A DNA stretch of 64,000 bases from Adiantum capillus-veneris (taxonomy: Eukaryota > Streptophyta > Polypodiopsida > Polypodiales > Pteridaceae): the NCBI GenBank assembly GCA_014529385.2, contig CM043944.1, positions 78,819,884-78,883,883 of the forward strand, in the 5' to 3' direction. Below are positions 44,507-57,400 of this stretch, piece by piece (positions within the stretch are counted from its first letter, which is position 1; the number at the start of each line of letters is the position of its first letter). A program made the position numbers and the translations under genes. The notes below the pieces were generated by a model, which saw only the letters and a program-made list of their open reading frames with translations, was not told the origin of the DNA and ran no database searches.

Positions 44507-45866
44507 TTTTAATAACCATTTCTTCCATTCTTTATCTAATTCAAGCATTTGGAGGCCAACTAGCTAAACAATTAGTAATGCTGATAAAATGTGTCAATTT
44601 CCTTCAAGATTTGACCATTCCTTTCAAAGGAGGGTTGCTATTACTGTCAGCAAGTGCAAGGCTAGAGCTTACTAGTAGTTGAAAACTACAAAAAAACCAC
44701 AATAGAAAGGATCATATTAGGTCTCTCTAATCTCCAAAAAATAAAAAAACCTTTCAAAACATTTAAAGTGCATAAGTGAGTGAAAAAACCCATGAAGGTG
44801 AAAAGTCAAAAGTCTTTTTGTGTCCATGTATTTAAGAGGTGGTCTATTTCACATGGGTGCATTTGTGTTTTTTTTTTCTCCTTTATTTTCTTCTCTTTAA
44901 AGTGCCCATAGGGTATGTGCTTGCACTAAATAGGTAGTGAATATTTTTGTTTTGAAAGCCATTAGGATCACATAAGTCTAACTTTTTGGAAACTCTCAAA
45001 ATTGATTTCCCAATTAATCCGATCATCCCCTCCATTTTTCCTTCATTTAGAAAAGAAACTGAAAGTTCACTTTGGCATTCTAAGACTATAAAACATAAGG
45101 GAAATCGAGTTATGTAAAGCTGTGCAAGGGAAGGAGTGATAAGAAGCTAGCAAGACCCATTGACAAACTAAAAACAAATAATAATATATCAATTGCTCAC
45201 ATGAAAAATAGGTCCAATCACAATCACAATCAATGTAAGAAATTATGAAGTTTCAATTGGAAGCCGAACTCTCTTCTCCTCTGAAGCTTCTTTTAGAAAG
45301 CCAAAAATGTTGGTACCTGCGTATGCATATGTATATGTACATGTATGCGTGTGTGTGTGTGTGTGTGTGTCTAAAATTGCAAACTCCCGGCCTGTCTTGA
45401 TGAGTGCTTATAAAATTCTACACAGATTAGGTAACTAGGTTTGCATGGAAAGGTGCTACCCGCACGAGTGGGGGGAGGGGGGATGGGTGCAATAAGCTGT
45501 CATGTGGATGCCAAATGGATAGCTTAGACCTCATCCAATTTTGACAAAAAAACTTGGACAATATTGAGTGTTGTCCTTTCTATCAGTAGGTTAGGAATAA
45601 AGTTTTTGCCGAGAACAAGGTATAGAAGAAGGACAAAAACATCTTTTACAAGGAAGAACCCATAACCAGAATGTCGGAGAAGAAGCCTCTAATTACAATA
45701 GTTCAGATCTTCCTACTTGGCAGACCAAACAACAACACATAATGATCTTGTACAAGGGTGCAGATCATGCCTAAAGGATTAAAAAGTCAAGGACTAAAAG
45801 GCAAAGTATCTCCAAGAAGCCACAGGCAGACATTCCACCAACCCAACAATTGCATCTCTTTGCTCA
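44507..45866. other. No recognisable gene
   Basis: AT-rich, with (GT)n at about 45351-45370 and a short G-rich patch near 45470. Includes the 3' flank of the catalase gene. No clear polyadenylation signal could be chosen with confidence. Confidence 0.5.
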
Positions 45867-48648
45867 TCACATGTTAGATTTGGAGTTAAGACCAGTAGCA
45901 ATCCTTTGACCCAGAGACTTATCTGCCTGCATCCAGTAAAATAGCCCATGTCAAAAAATAATCAAAACTTAATTATAACTCTCTTCTTCGCTGGGTCTAG
46001 AACAACCAACATACACCTTTTTGAGGTAGCATTCTTGAATACCCTTTGGACCTCCCACGCCGCTCGAGGGACCATGGCCAATATAACAAAGTAAGTGTTG
46101 TGCCCTAGGGAACAACACGGTGCAATAGTGCATTGCTCACGGTGCCATGTGCAAGTTTTTTTAAAGAAGTCGGGGATGGGTGGAAGCGAGGCCTCACATA
46201 ATTTAGGGGAAACTAGTGACAAAAGCGTCTACCCTAGGAGCTTGGGTGCAATTGAAGTCTCTGTCGTCTCTTTCTTCTGTTCAATTGTATATACGTACTT
46301 TTCCTGCTTTGTTGTGGGGAGACGATTGAGGGTCCAAGAGGCCACGATTACCTACTCTCTTAGAGCAGAGCCCTTGAGAGACCCACATCGCTGAAAGTTA
46401 TGGGCGTGACAACGACCAAGTACCTTAGGTCAGAGGCCCAGGTACTGTGGGACTTGCTTGTGCCTTCCCTTTGGAGTTTCCATGTGTGACTGTGTGTGGT
46501 GCACCTCTCTTGTGAATGAAAAGAAGAAGAGAATTGGAAAGAAACAAGACATGGCACACAGAGAACTCTGTAGTCTTTTCCACCATATTTTATCATGAAA
46601 GGTAAAGCATACAGTTACCAATAATTTAAAAAGCAAACACCTTCAGTTTTCACCTACCTGACTCCAGTAGGATATCCAAATGTTGCGGACCTCATGAGTC
46701 ACCCGGTCATCAGAAAGAGCAGACATCCACTGGTCCACGAACCGTTGCTGCCTGTTACAAGGTGAAAATAAGGCTTTCAAGTTTCAACCATGGCACAAGC
46801 AAAATCACAATCAATTCCTGGCCCCAAGACCTGTCAGGAGCCCAAGACCTGTATCTTGCTCCCGGCTCCGCAAAGTTGTTTTCCTTCTTGATGATTGTCT
46901 GAAACCACACACATTCTGATTACCACTTTTCACTCCAAATCTACTTCATTAAAACAACGAATAGGCATTTTAAACACAGAGCTTTTGGAGAAGAGCACCA
47001 AACTTCTCTGCTGACCTCAACAAGTTACGACGAAATTTACAAACCTTTTCTCTGCACCCAGAGATTGTATGTGAAGGAATCGGTGTTTTCTCTGCATGGC
47101 GTACAAGATCGAATCGAGATGGAAAGTAATTGACCTGAAAAAACCTTTACATTTAATATATGCAGGAGTGAACAATATGACTGCCCCTACATAACCACAT
47201 ATAACTGAAAGCTTGCCTCTTCATCTCTGTGCATGAAGTTCATGAATCCTTCATGATGATTGTTGTGATGGCCACATTTTGGCGCATTGACTGGCAGCAA
47301 AAGATAATTGGGACCCAGCCTATGCCTCTGTGTATCAGCATAAGAAAAGATGCGAGTTTGTAAAAGCTTATCATCAGTGTAGTAGACGCCTGGCACGATA
47401 AGGGCCGGACAGAAAGCAAGCATCTCATTCTCTGCAAAGAAGTTGTCGATGTTCTTATTGAGCACCATACGGCCAACAGGCTGCAAAGGGAACATATCTT
47501 CCGGCCAAGTCTTGGTTACATCAAGCGGGTCGAACTCGTACTTGTCTTCATCAGCTGGGTCCATGGTCTGAATGAACAGTTTCCATTCGGGATAATTTCC
47601 AGCTGCGATAGAATCGTACAGATCCTTGGTAGCATGGCTATGGTTCGATCCACCCACAATGACCGCTTCCTCCCCTACCAAGCATTTCACGCCGCATGTC
47701 GGCTTCCAGTGGAACTTCACATAGGTGGCCTTTCCTGTCTTATTGACCAATGTAAATGTGTGTACACCAGAACCTTCCATGTGCCTGTAGTTTAATGGAA
47801 TGCCCAGATCATCAAACAAGAATGTGAACATGTTAAGGCTCTCTGGGTGATGAGAGAAAAAGTCAAGGATTCGCCATTTCTCTTGAATGTGTGTCTTTGG
47901 GTTCGGCTTTAGGGCATGCACCATGTCCGGAAACTTAATGCCATCTCGGATGAAGAACACTGGGAAGTTGTTGCCAACCATGTCAAAATTTCCCTGCCAC
48001 AAAATATCAGAAAGAAGAGTTAGGGGAATGTTACAATATGTATGTCCTTTGCGGCAACAACGTGCTAACAATCCATCAACAACATACCTCTCTTGTATAG
48101 AACTTAACAGCAAACCCCCGAGGATCCCTCAAGGTCTCTGGGCTTCCCCTCTCATGAATCACAGTTGAGAACCTCACGATAAGTGGAGTTTGTACACCAG
48201 GAGCGCGCAAAAAGTCCGCACAGGTTAAGTGTGTAATGTCATGGGTGACCTCAAAGAAGCCCTTCGCACTCGCACCCCTGGCATGAACAACACGCTCCGG
48301 GATCCTTTCACAATCGAACTGCGCGAGCTTCTCGACCAAATGGTAATCTTCCAAGAGGATGGGACCTGCATTGACAAAATTCAGATAGTTAGTTCACAAG
48401 CATTGAAAGGACTCATAATGAGGTTCTCACCCAAATCTAATCACCTCTAGCATCAACAGTCAAAGATGAGTTGTTGTTCCAAACAGGTGCACCAGAGTTG
48501 GTTGTGAAGAATGGGGAATTATAGGCACTTGATGGTCGGAACTGCAGAGACGTGATGAAAACACGAAGTCAACAACTAAGTTTCGCAAAGATGAAAAAAA
48601 CAGTGCGAGATAAAAGCACCAGACGCTTCTTACCTTGTATGGGTCCAT
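45867..48648 (-). CDS. CAT: Catalase, peroxisomal H2O2-detoxifying heme enzyme, 8 exons, 492 aa
   Basis: Coding exons (minus): 48648-48634, 48541-48445, 48365-48088, 47993-47217, 47134-47045, 46898-46831, 46751-46658, 45926-45867. They splice to 493 codons including the TGA, the usual plant catalase length. Start [17 protein letters not shown] is typical. Catalytic His lies in [12 protein letters not shown] (exon 3) and Asn in [14 protein letters not shown] (exon 4). The heme-ligand Tyr lies in [17 protein letters not shown] (exon 4). The end is [10 protein letters not shown]. All splice sites are GT-AG except intron 4, which is GC-AG (GAG/GCAAGC at 47216). Intron 7 is long (731 bp). There is no stop or frameshift. 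The enzyme converts H2O2 to water and oxygen as a tetramer in peroxisomes; the C-terminal SNM is not a classical PTS1. The most reliable gene in the window. Confidence 0.97.
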
Positions 48649-50160
48649 GATGAGCAGAGACTACCCGCGCCAATCTGCCAAAGTAAGACCTTTTCATTAG
48701 CAAAAAATAGAAAACAGAGAAAGACAAAATGCTAACATTAAAGCTCCATAAACAAGTTCTTTCAAGCAGAGATAAAAAAACAGATAAACATAAAATGGCT
48801 TAATCTACAGTTCCATCGTAATTAAGATATGCGAAGCAATCTCAGCTGCACAAATTTTCGCAGAACGGGCATCTCTGTGTCCATGGATCCCTAGAGAATA
48901 TGCCAACACAAATATATTTCTGACACCAACAGAAGCGCTCTCTGAACACATAATATTAATGCTGTGCCAAATATTCATAAGTGTTTACAGTAAAATGCTC
49001 CACTTGCTATATCTGCATGCAGGGGCGGGGGTGGTGAAGCCCTATATAAGGTGATACAACTTTCTCTAATTCTCCCACTCCAGCATGTCCATCTTCAAGC
49101 TTGCTCCAGCTGCATGGGCTATGGCTTCTGACCATCCTGTTCAAGGTCCACTTCCAGAAACAAAAAAACATCGTAAGGCTGCTTTCAGAAAGCACGGGAG
49201 TGACACACATCAACGTCACAGCCAAAACAGGTTCTTCCCAGCCCATTCATGCTGTGCAGAGTGGAGACAATAAAAGCTGGTGAGTAAAGGGATCAGCCAA
49301 TAGAAATGGAGCTTGTGGCTGATCTACTTGTCATCCTTACTCACCTGCCTTTTTCACTGGAAACGTAGGGTGGAACTACTGTTTCCAATGGGATTGAGCC
49401 CCCGGGTGTTGGGGTGGGGGGGGCTTGCAAAACAGAGTGCGACGCCTTTGACCAGTCTCTGCATGCCTTTGTGGAAGCACGTCCCTGCCTTTCTGCAGAC
49501 AATTGCAATGCAAGCTATCTCCAAAGAAACACCCCATGTTGCCTGAAGAAAACCCATCACCCTGAGCTTGCATTGGTCGTCGCCGACAACCTTTGAAGTC
49601 GCACTCATGCTTATAGGCATACACTTCGTGCATAAATGTAGAATCATATCAGCAAGCTAAAACTTCTCTGCTGCCTGTAAGAAATTAACCTCTAAACTTC
49701 ATTAAGAAGAGCTTGCGCATTTTTTGCCAAGATATACCTATCACTAGTAAGCTTGTGGTTACGCAGAGAGATTGACAAGCTCTCGAACTTCACTTTCATG
49801 CCAAGAATTGTAAAAGAATCCTCACATGAGCTGTGGTTAATTAAACACACCCTCCCCTTCCACCCAGAAAGTGCAAGTAACGATTCTTAATCAATGCTAA
49901 TTAAACCATCAATAAGCCAGTAATTGAGATGCTAATCGGGATGCTAATCAGGCCATGATAAGTATGCTTAATTACCTGCAGACTTGCACTTGGGTAGCTG
50001 AAGTGTAGCCTCTCTGCGGCTTGTGAGCTGCAACGGGTGGAGCTCAAAATTCTTATTATAATTGATGAAGACGAACGAAACAGCGTAATTGTCAATTTTG
50101 GAAACTGCCCACGTGAAATTCGCGTCAGCAGAAACTTCGAAATGTCGAGAGAAGATTGAC
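48649..50160 (-). promoter_or_regulatory. Catalase 5' region with a probable 5'UTR intron
   Basis: Directly upstream of the ATG is TTTGGCAG/ATTGGCG (acceptor near 48673). A matching donor, CTGCAG/GTAATTAAG, lies near 49976, preceded by about 120 bases without a microsatellite or stop-dense transposon sequence (a plausible first non-coding exon, about 49977-50100). This would give a 1.3-kb leader intron, common in plant catalase genes. The ORFs at 49085-49650 on either strand have no recognisable domain. No TATA box could be assigned with confidence. Confidence 0.4.
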
Positions 50161-50741
50161 ATTTTCATTTTCTGCAGGGATTGCTAGTCTCAGCGATGAC
50201 ACAATTTTTTGCACCCTTCATCGCAAGAATCTGCTTATATTTTTGGCCTGCATATAATTTCACCATAATAATTATTATAGCAAATTCCCAATATACCTCA
50301 AATTTCAAAAATTCGCAAGATAGTTTGTCATTAATTCTTAAAATGCCCTTCAAATTTTCCAAAATACCCCTGGTTTCGGATTGTAACTTTTCATAAAAAG
50401 ACTGATTAATGTCTTTCAATACAAAATGTTAAAACCAGAATTTGAGTTAGTTATGTACGCTTTGGAGATGAATTGCTTTATTATTTTTAGACATAGTTGC
50501 CTTTTCTTGTCAGGTAATTTATGACAAATTACATTCTAAGCATTCAAAAATGGATCTCAATTGTCAAAAAGGAATAAAGATTAGAAAATCTTGAACGATC
50601 CAACCAAAATATATACAAGGGTATTTTGGAAATTTCCACAAATTAGAGGGGTATTTTGGTAATTTTCCCTATAACATACTAGTGGTCCAAGCCGGCCTAC
50701 CGACCGGTTTGTTTCACTTTTCCTTTGGCAAGAAATCTCGA

Positions 50742-50792
<51 letters not shown>

Positions 50793-52600
50793 CTCAACTT
50801 GGAGTCTCTTCAAGTGAGAGTCCTTCCACCTCCTACGGAAGAAATAGGCGAGGAGGAGCACGAACACACACATACCACACTTAAGCACACTCAAATTAGT
50901 ATGGTTCAACACTTTGATACATATTCCAAAACATGTTATACACACAGGCAAAACACTCATGTAAAGGCACACTATTTGGTGCTTTGTGACCGATGCTTTA
51001 AAGCATAAGGGTCAATATCGACCCCTATTCTTGTTTGTGTCCCCTCACCTTCTCTCACCTTTAAAACTCCCAAAGAGGTTGTAGTGCTTTTGAGATGTCC
51101 CTATGGCCTCACTCGATGTCTCTCACCTATGGCTTGTAAATGACATACACATGCATTGATCATAGTAATATTTAAGAGAGTCCAAAAATGAGAAAAGAAA
51201 CTTGTATGTTGCATTATTATCATACCAAGCACCATTGTCACAAATCGACCATTTGACTCACTCATCCTTTTTGCGTAGTGCTTGTTGGGGTTATAGGAAG
51301 ACTCCTACTACCATATTTCCATAAATACCACCATATTTCTATAAATACTCCAAAGATTTTAAAGGTTCTGGCAATTGATTTTGGGATGGTCAAAAGGTCC
51401 ACCAGTGACCAAAGAGCCCATTGGAGATAAAAATATCAATTGTGTCCTATTATTATACACATTGCTACACACGGATGCGTGGAAGACCCTGCAAAATATC
51501 AAAAACTATACGTTGAAACACATAAAACAGACAAATTGGCATACCTCACAAATCTCATGAGCATATAATCGAATCATATGCGAATAGAGAGAGACAAAGA
51601 GTGAGAAAGAGAACGAGAGCACATGCAGATGCACCTCCTAGAGCGGAGTGCTACACCGGCACGGCGAGAGAGAAGAGAGTAGAGAAGAAAAGAAGTAAGC
51701 ACCGGGTGCAATCTCCCCCCGTGCAAGAGTGAGCATTTTCCTCTTGCATGTATTTGTTTATAGATTCTTTGAATGCTCAAAGTGAATACATAGTGGCCGG
51801 CCGGACATAAATGGCCATAGCTCATAAGGAAAGCTTAAGTAATGAAATGTCCATAAATATGATATGCTTTCGCATAACCCTTAGCTTTTTCTACCTATCA
51901 CCTGCAATAAATATATAATTTTCCATTTTCATTACATACCACTCCGTTAGAAACTCGGGGGGGTTCACCATTCAATACCCCCATATAACGTGCATTCTTG
52001 GGGTATTAAAAAAACCCCTCTTTTAACATGTCTGAATGAATAAAATGACCCCTTATTTTTCAAAATTGAATATAAAACCCCCTTATTTTAGTGTATCTCT
52101 ATTAAATTGCCTAATTTTTTTGCATTTTAAAACCCCTCCAATCGAATTTACGCTATACATTAACATGATTATATAGTGCACCCCCCAAGGTTAGAAAGCA
52201 ATTGTCCTCAGTTTTTGTGAAGATATGAATCTGCAAACCATACTTGCTAAAAAACAATGGTTAGTATTTTGTGTCAAAACTATCACATATTGAAAGAAAG
52301 ATTTATAAACTTAAACAACATTGCTTATGCACCTACCATGATCCACATACTGCATATTCTAGTGTCCCACACCACTAGAATAAGCAGTATATCTCATACC
52401 TTGATGAATCACGGTATCATTGTTCACATTCATTGTTCGTCAAATCAATTCTCATAAATCTCAAGTCCAATCTCATGAAAAGGGTCGCGGCAGAAAATCA
52501 TCATATACCTATTTCAAATCCAATTCCAAATCCAAGATATAAATTCGAATCCAAATCACTTTCATTATACACATGGGTAACAAAATCATACTAAAGACAG
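50161..52600. other. AT-rich intergenic sequence
   Basis: No gene recognised. Contains a (GA)n at 50748-50790 and a stretch rich in CCCC/GGGG words at 51955-52190. ORFs here (for example 50682-51008) are driven by the microsatellite. Confidence 0.5.
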
Positions 52601-52636
52601 TGGTGGCCATCCATTGCAGCATGATTTTGTGCTTGG

Positions 52637-52915
52637 TGTTACCTCAAACGACGAATCTACACCAATAAGACGTGCTGTCTAAATCGGCAAGTTTGCACTA
52701 ATGCTGTCTAGATCGACAGATCTGCATTTAGTATTATTTAAAATAGTGAATCTATAGTTTGTTGGTGTGCTGCCTAAATTGGTGAATCTGTATGGGTGCT
52801 GCCTAAACCAGTGGATCTGCACGTATAACTGGTGTTGCCTTAATCGGCGAATCTACACCAAGATGAGTATTTACACATTGTCTAAATTGGCGAATATGTG
52901 TGTACCTGACCAATG
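52637..52915. repeat. Degenerate minisatellite, about eight units of 30-40 bp
   Basis: The unit is approximately tgctgcctaaatcggcgaat followed by ctgcac. Recognisable starts are near 52672, 52701, 52768, 52797, 52833 and 52876, with degenerate units between. Unit length varies by inserted AT-rich bases. Confidence 0.7.
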
Positions 52916-54062
52916 GATTAGACAAAGCATACAAATTATGAAACATTTACATGGTACCAAAATGAGTAAGTTGGAATGCTTAAGTATGTATCAAATGTTG
53001 ACGATCATCTTAAATCAAGTGAGCTTATGTAAGTGGTTATATGACAAGTTATCTCAGTAGAGATTCCAATCAACATAAGTACACGCCATGACATTAGAAA
53101 GAATGGAGTTTGCAACTTATAACACAAGGTAAACAAGTATAAGAAGCTTTGTCTTCTAAAAGTGTTCGACGGCATTGTTGCTTGTTGCAAAGTTTCTTGG
53201 GTATAGAGTTGTGAAAATGTCTGCAATGAGAGTCACTTAAAAGAAATTAAATATAATAAGCATTAATTTACCAAGTTGATGTTAACCAAGGAGATTACAG
53301 TCTAAGAAGACGTTGGGAAGGATGGAAAGAAATTTGAAGATTTTAAGATAAGAAAGGAAGTAGAATAAGTAGTAGGGTGGTGTATTTTATATATATGGCA
53401 TCTATATCTAGAGGTTCTCTGATAGAATTGTACCTAGCTTTATCTGCAAACGTGTTTCTCAAAGACGAGCACCAAAGATGATTTTTTGTTCGATTCAACA
53501 AAAATTTAATTGCACACTAAATACATCAACATTTTAAAATTTGGTAATGACAAAATTAGCGAAAAGTCACGCTTATTCGTGCTAAAAAGTAATAATAATG
53601 ATAATAATAATAAAAGTAGTCAAATTTGAGTTATAAATATGGAGAGTTATTTGCAGGATAGGGGGAGGTAGTCAATAGAGATCAATATTGTGTGAAAGTT
53701 GCACAAAGGCCAAATAATATCTTTAAATGAAAAACTAATCATGTGCTTTTGTTTAAACGACTGTTAAGATAAAATTTTAAAACAAAATACATTCCTAGTA
53801 TATGACCTTATATTCATAATGTTTTACCTTAACCATCTATAGAGGAGTATTGGAAACAGTAGCATGGATGTCATACAGAAGCAAATAAATGAAACTATAT
53901 CAAGTAATATGAAACCACAATTTCACTACCATTATACCATATGATGGAACATTAAAGATAATCGTAGAGCAATCAAATTGAAAATTTAATTTTATTACAT
54001 TACTACTAATGGATATAACGGTATATAAGTAAGCTAATGACTTGTGCAAATAGTAAGGGAGG

Positions 54063-54093
<31 letters not shown>

Positions 54094-55330
54094 ATTTTCT
54101 TGTTGTTAGTAATAACTACTTACATAATTGTATTCACATTCTAATGGTTGAGGTAGCAATCGGTTCTAGTGTAGGTAGTTAGAAGTGTATCTGGTCAGAG
54201 TCCTCATATGGTCATTACTGCTAGAATATTTAGGCCTGATACATCTTGAGAGGGAAGGTTTCGCCCTAGTATTATTCACTGTGTTTATGATCCAAGATAT
54301 GAAAGGATTGTTTGTGGTTGTGAAGATTTCTTCCTCTTTCATATCCTTGCTAATGATCTCTATCATCTACTCTTCTATGCCCTACCAATGTGCGGCCATG
54401 GGGGGTCTGTGTAGATGGACTAGGTGGCATTATTATTGATTATTTTTTATGTTCCTCTCAAGGTTTCTATACTTCTAATGGACTGATCAAAGTGTTGTAG
54501 ATTCTAGGGTCTAATGGATGCTAACTGCAACCTGCTTTTGATAACGACTTGTGGCTTTATAGACCATAGGTCAGAAGGCACATAAATATTGGACCCGCTG
54601 AGTCTTTAAAGATCATTTCAATGGGCACCCCATTCTTTTTTCAAGCTGTACAAATCTTATATATATGCTATTAAGTCTATTTGTACATGAGTATTATAAT
54701 TTTAAAAGAAAGAAGAAGAAAAAAAGACCTATTACTAATGTTGGAGGAAGGTTTGGCTCATCTTAGCCTAAAGATTGTTGAAAATTTAGGAGAGAGGAGT
54801 TTCTTATGAGGCTCAAAGCTTAATCATCGGTGATGTAGAGAAGAATTTGTGAATGCTCTTGGAGAAGAAGGTATCTTTATTATCATCCAAGCGATGAGAA
54901 TGATGTTGATGATAGTGATTCGGGTGCATATAATTGTACTGATCCCGAGGACTTTCTTTTGAGGATGATGCACCCATGTGCAGATTATTGTGAATACGTG
55001 CATATACCTGCTCTCCCCATAGTGTCCTACAATTATTTTACCCTTTTTTTTTACCATGTTTGATCAAGGCTTACTCTCCATTATAGTCATTTTATGACTC
55101 TTGCCTTAGGGTAGAGGTGCCAGTTTAGAGACGCCCGATGAGGGCTCATGTAACTAGTCTAAAAATCATCAAAAACTACATTTGGACACATGGGCTAGTA
55201 GGCCACTTGGCCCTCTACATATGGAAGTAAATTTGTGCCAAAACAGTGCCAGTTGGACCTTGCAATTCTCATTTTTTTAAAACTAGTGTAATAAAAGTTG
55301 GAGTGGGTGAGAGAACCATCCTGTCCCTTG
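52916..55330. other. AT-rich intergenic sequence with a poly-G tract
   Basis: Poly-G at 54066-54093. No gene or RNA recognised; (ATA/TAA)n-like words near 53590. Confidence 0.5.
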
Positions 55331-56860
55331 GTATGTGTTTGCTGAGCACAGGAGAGTGAAATGGCAATTATCCGAGGAAACCACCTTGGGACTCAAAACT
55401 GAGCGTCAGTTTCCCCATGAGCCTCTTTTAATTCACCCAAGATTTAACACTTGTGCTTCAGTTGTGGTACGCTGGTGCTCATCACTGCTCGGCTGGGCAC
55501 TACTTGTCACAATCTGCTCGTCACTGTGGGGCTCGAAAGAGCTTCTGCGTGCCGATGCCATCTTCTAGCCTAACTTCTATCTCGCCCCCTTCTCAATGCT
55601 CGTCTTGAAGGCTGTTGCGTTGCTATTTTGCACATCAGTCAAAGGAAGGAGGCTCCATTTTTTGCATGCTTAGAAGATGATGTTGAGACTGGTATGGTTT
55701 CAGCTGAGTTTGATGATGCACTGCCGGCTGCCCACTATTTTGGTGGTCTTCTAGAGCAACCAGTTAAATAACAGATCTTTGTGCTCCTATTCTGAGTATT
55801 TCTCCAAGGTTAGTGGATGACAGAAGCCAAAGCTTTTGTAGAAGTTCACTCCCTGCTTTCATGCAAGATCCAATGTGGCTTGCAACTTGAGTTCTGAGGA
55901 ATTTCAAGATGCTGAGACAGTTATGCGATCACAGGAAATTGAGGACATCACTTGTAAAGTCTAACTTGCAGGCAATTCAAAATTGACCCTCACCTACTGA
56001 TCGCCTGTCACATGCAGCAAGTTTCACATCCTCGCGATGGGCCTGTCTCCAAGGTTGCAGCTCATTGATGGTGGTGTCTAGTGTTACTGCCCTTATGTGC
56101 TTGATATGGCTTTGCATCCTCGATTGCACCACATTGAGAGGGATTACGGATTTGAAGCATCATTGAAAGAGGGGGGCTGCAAGCAAGAAGTCCAGGACAG
56201 GGAAGGAGGAGCTCCTTAGCGGCATAGCTGTGAGGGTTTGTGGGCTCTTTGTGGGCCATTTTGATGTGAATCCCCTTCACTTCTGCTCGTGTCCTTGTCA
56301 AAGCCACGACCAGGTCTTGCTGATGATGAAGCCTTGTAATGACCTGCTTGATACAACCACAAAAGCAAGCTCGGGGCAGCCACATAAGCAAGCAAGAGCT
56401 GCCGCAAATGCTCCAACCCCTTCCTCCACATCCTAGTTGTTCCATGTATACAAGATTATTAATGCCTTGCTTTCTAGCTCATCCTATTCGTTCAGACCGA
56501 TGCACAAATGTTTTGGAGCCTTGATCTACTCTGGTATGTAGCAGCAACTTCAACAATTTCTGCACTTGTTAAGTACTTGACCATGCAGTAATTCTGACAT
56601 TTGTTTTTTCTGCCCCAAGCCTCGTTTTTTTGCAGGTTTAGGGTGCTCTAGAAGCTATCACAATTCTCATTAACCATGTAACACCCATGGTCATGACACC
56701 GACGAAGTGAATGAGAATTCCTCACTCACTCAGCAATTGTACTCCCATGATGTTATTTGCATTAACTTTAAGATAAGTGTTTGACTGATTTAAAAAAACT
56801 ATGACATTGTTGACATTGTATTCTTGTCTCTGAACAACACTTAAAAGAGTCTAGATTGGG
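55331..56860 (+). other. Possible decayed exons, unassigned
   Basis: One frame near 55630-55765 reads QRKEAPFFACLEDDVETGMV then SAEFDDALPAAHYFGGLLEQ. Another at 55880-55960 includes NLSSEEFQDAETVMRSQEIE. A region at 56190-56436 reads GIAVRVCGLFVGHFDVNPLH. Acceptor-like tttttgcag occurs at 56637. The pieces look protein-derived but I do not recognise the family, and stops separate them. Confidence 0.25.
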
Positions 56861-56924
56861 AGATGACATTGCAAATCTTGTATGTGAAGGTACAAAAAGG
56901 CAAGGCTAGAGTAGCATTTAGCTT

Positions 56925-57400
56925 CAAAACTTCAAGAGATAGAAAACGACAAACTTGCTAGAGTAAGTTGCAGCTTCAAAACTTCAGGAGTTACAAAATG
57001 GCAGTACTACTGCCTGCTAGAGTAAGTTGTACCTTAAGTACTTAAAGTAAAACCACCAAAAAAACTATTAAGTAGATCTGCCTTGTAGTGCTTGTCGAAG
57101 TTCTATAGTCGAACTCGAAGTTTGACTAAAAACTACTGCTTGCTAGAGTAAGTTGTACCTTAAGTGCTTAAAGTAAAACCTCCAAAAAAACTATTAAGTA
57201 GATCTGCCTTGTAGTGCTTGTCGAAGTTTTTTAGTCGAACTCGAAGTTTGCAGCTTCAAAACTTCAGGAGTTACAAAATGGCTGTACTACTGCCTGCTAG
57301 AGTAAGTTGTACTTTAAGTACTTAAAGTAAAACCACCAGAAAAACTATTAAGTAGATCTGCCTTATAGTGTTTTGCGAAGTTTTCTAGTCGAACTAGCTT
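56925..57400. repeat. Three-copy tandem array, about 140 bp unit
   Basis: The word gctagagtaagttgtacctt starts copies near 57015, 57157 and 57297, each followed by aaaactattaagtagatctg and gtcgaactcgaagtttg or variants. A sub-repeat gcagcttcaaaacttcagga is found at about 56969 and 57250 but is missing from the middle copy, so the array arose in more than one step. It abuts the 3' end of the pogo-like gene. Confidence 0.9.

Noticed and set aside
49007-49650. ORFs upstream of catalase as a separate gene
   Set aside because: No domain, no conserved motif, and they fall within the inferred leader intron.
54060-54093. Long poly-G tract as a functional quadruplex
   Set aside because: Single homopolymer runs recur through the window (21389, 22375, 26002, 27892) and are best explained as slippage products. 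There is no supporting context.
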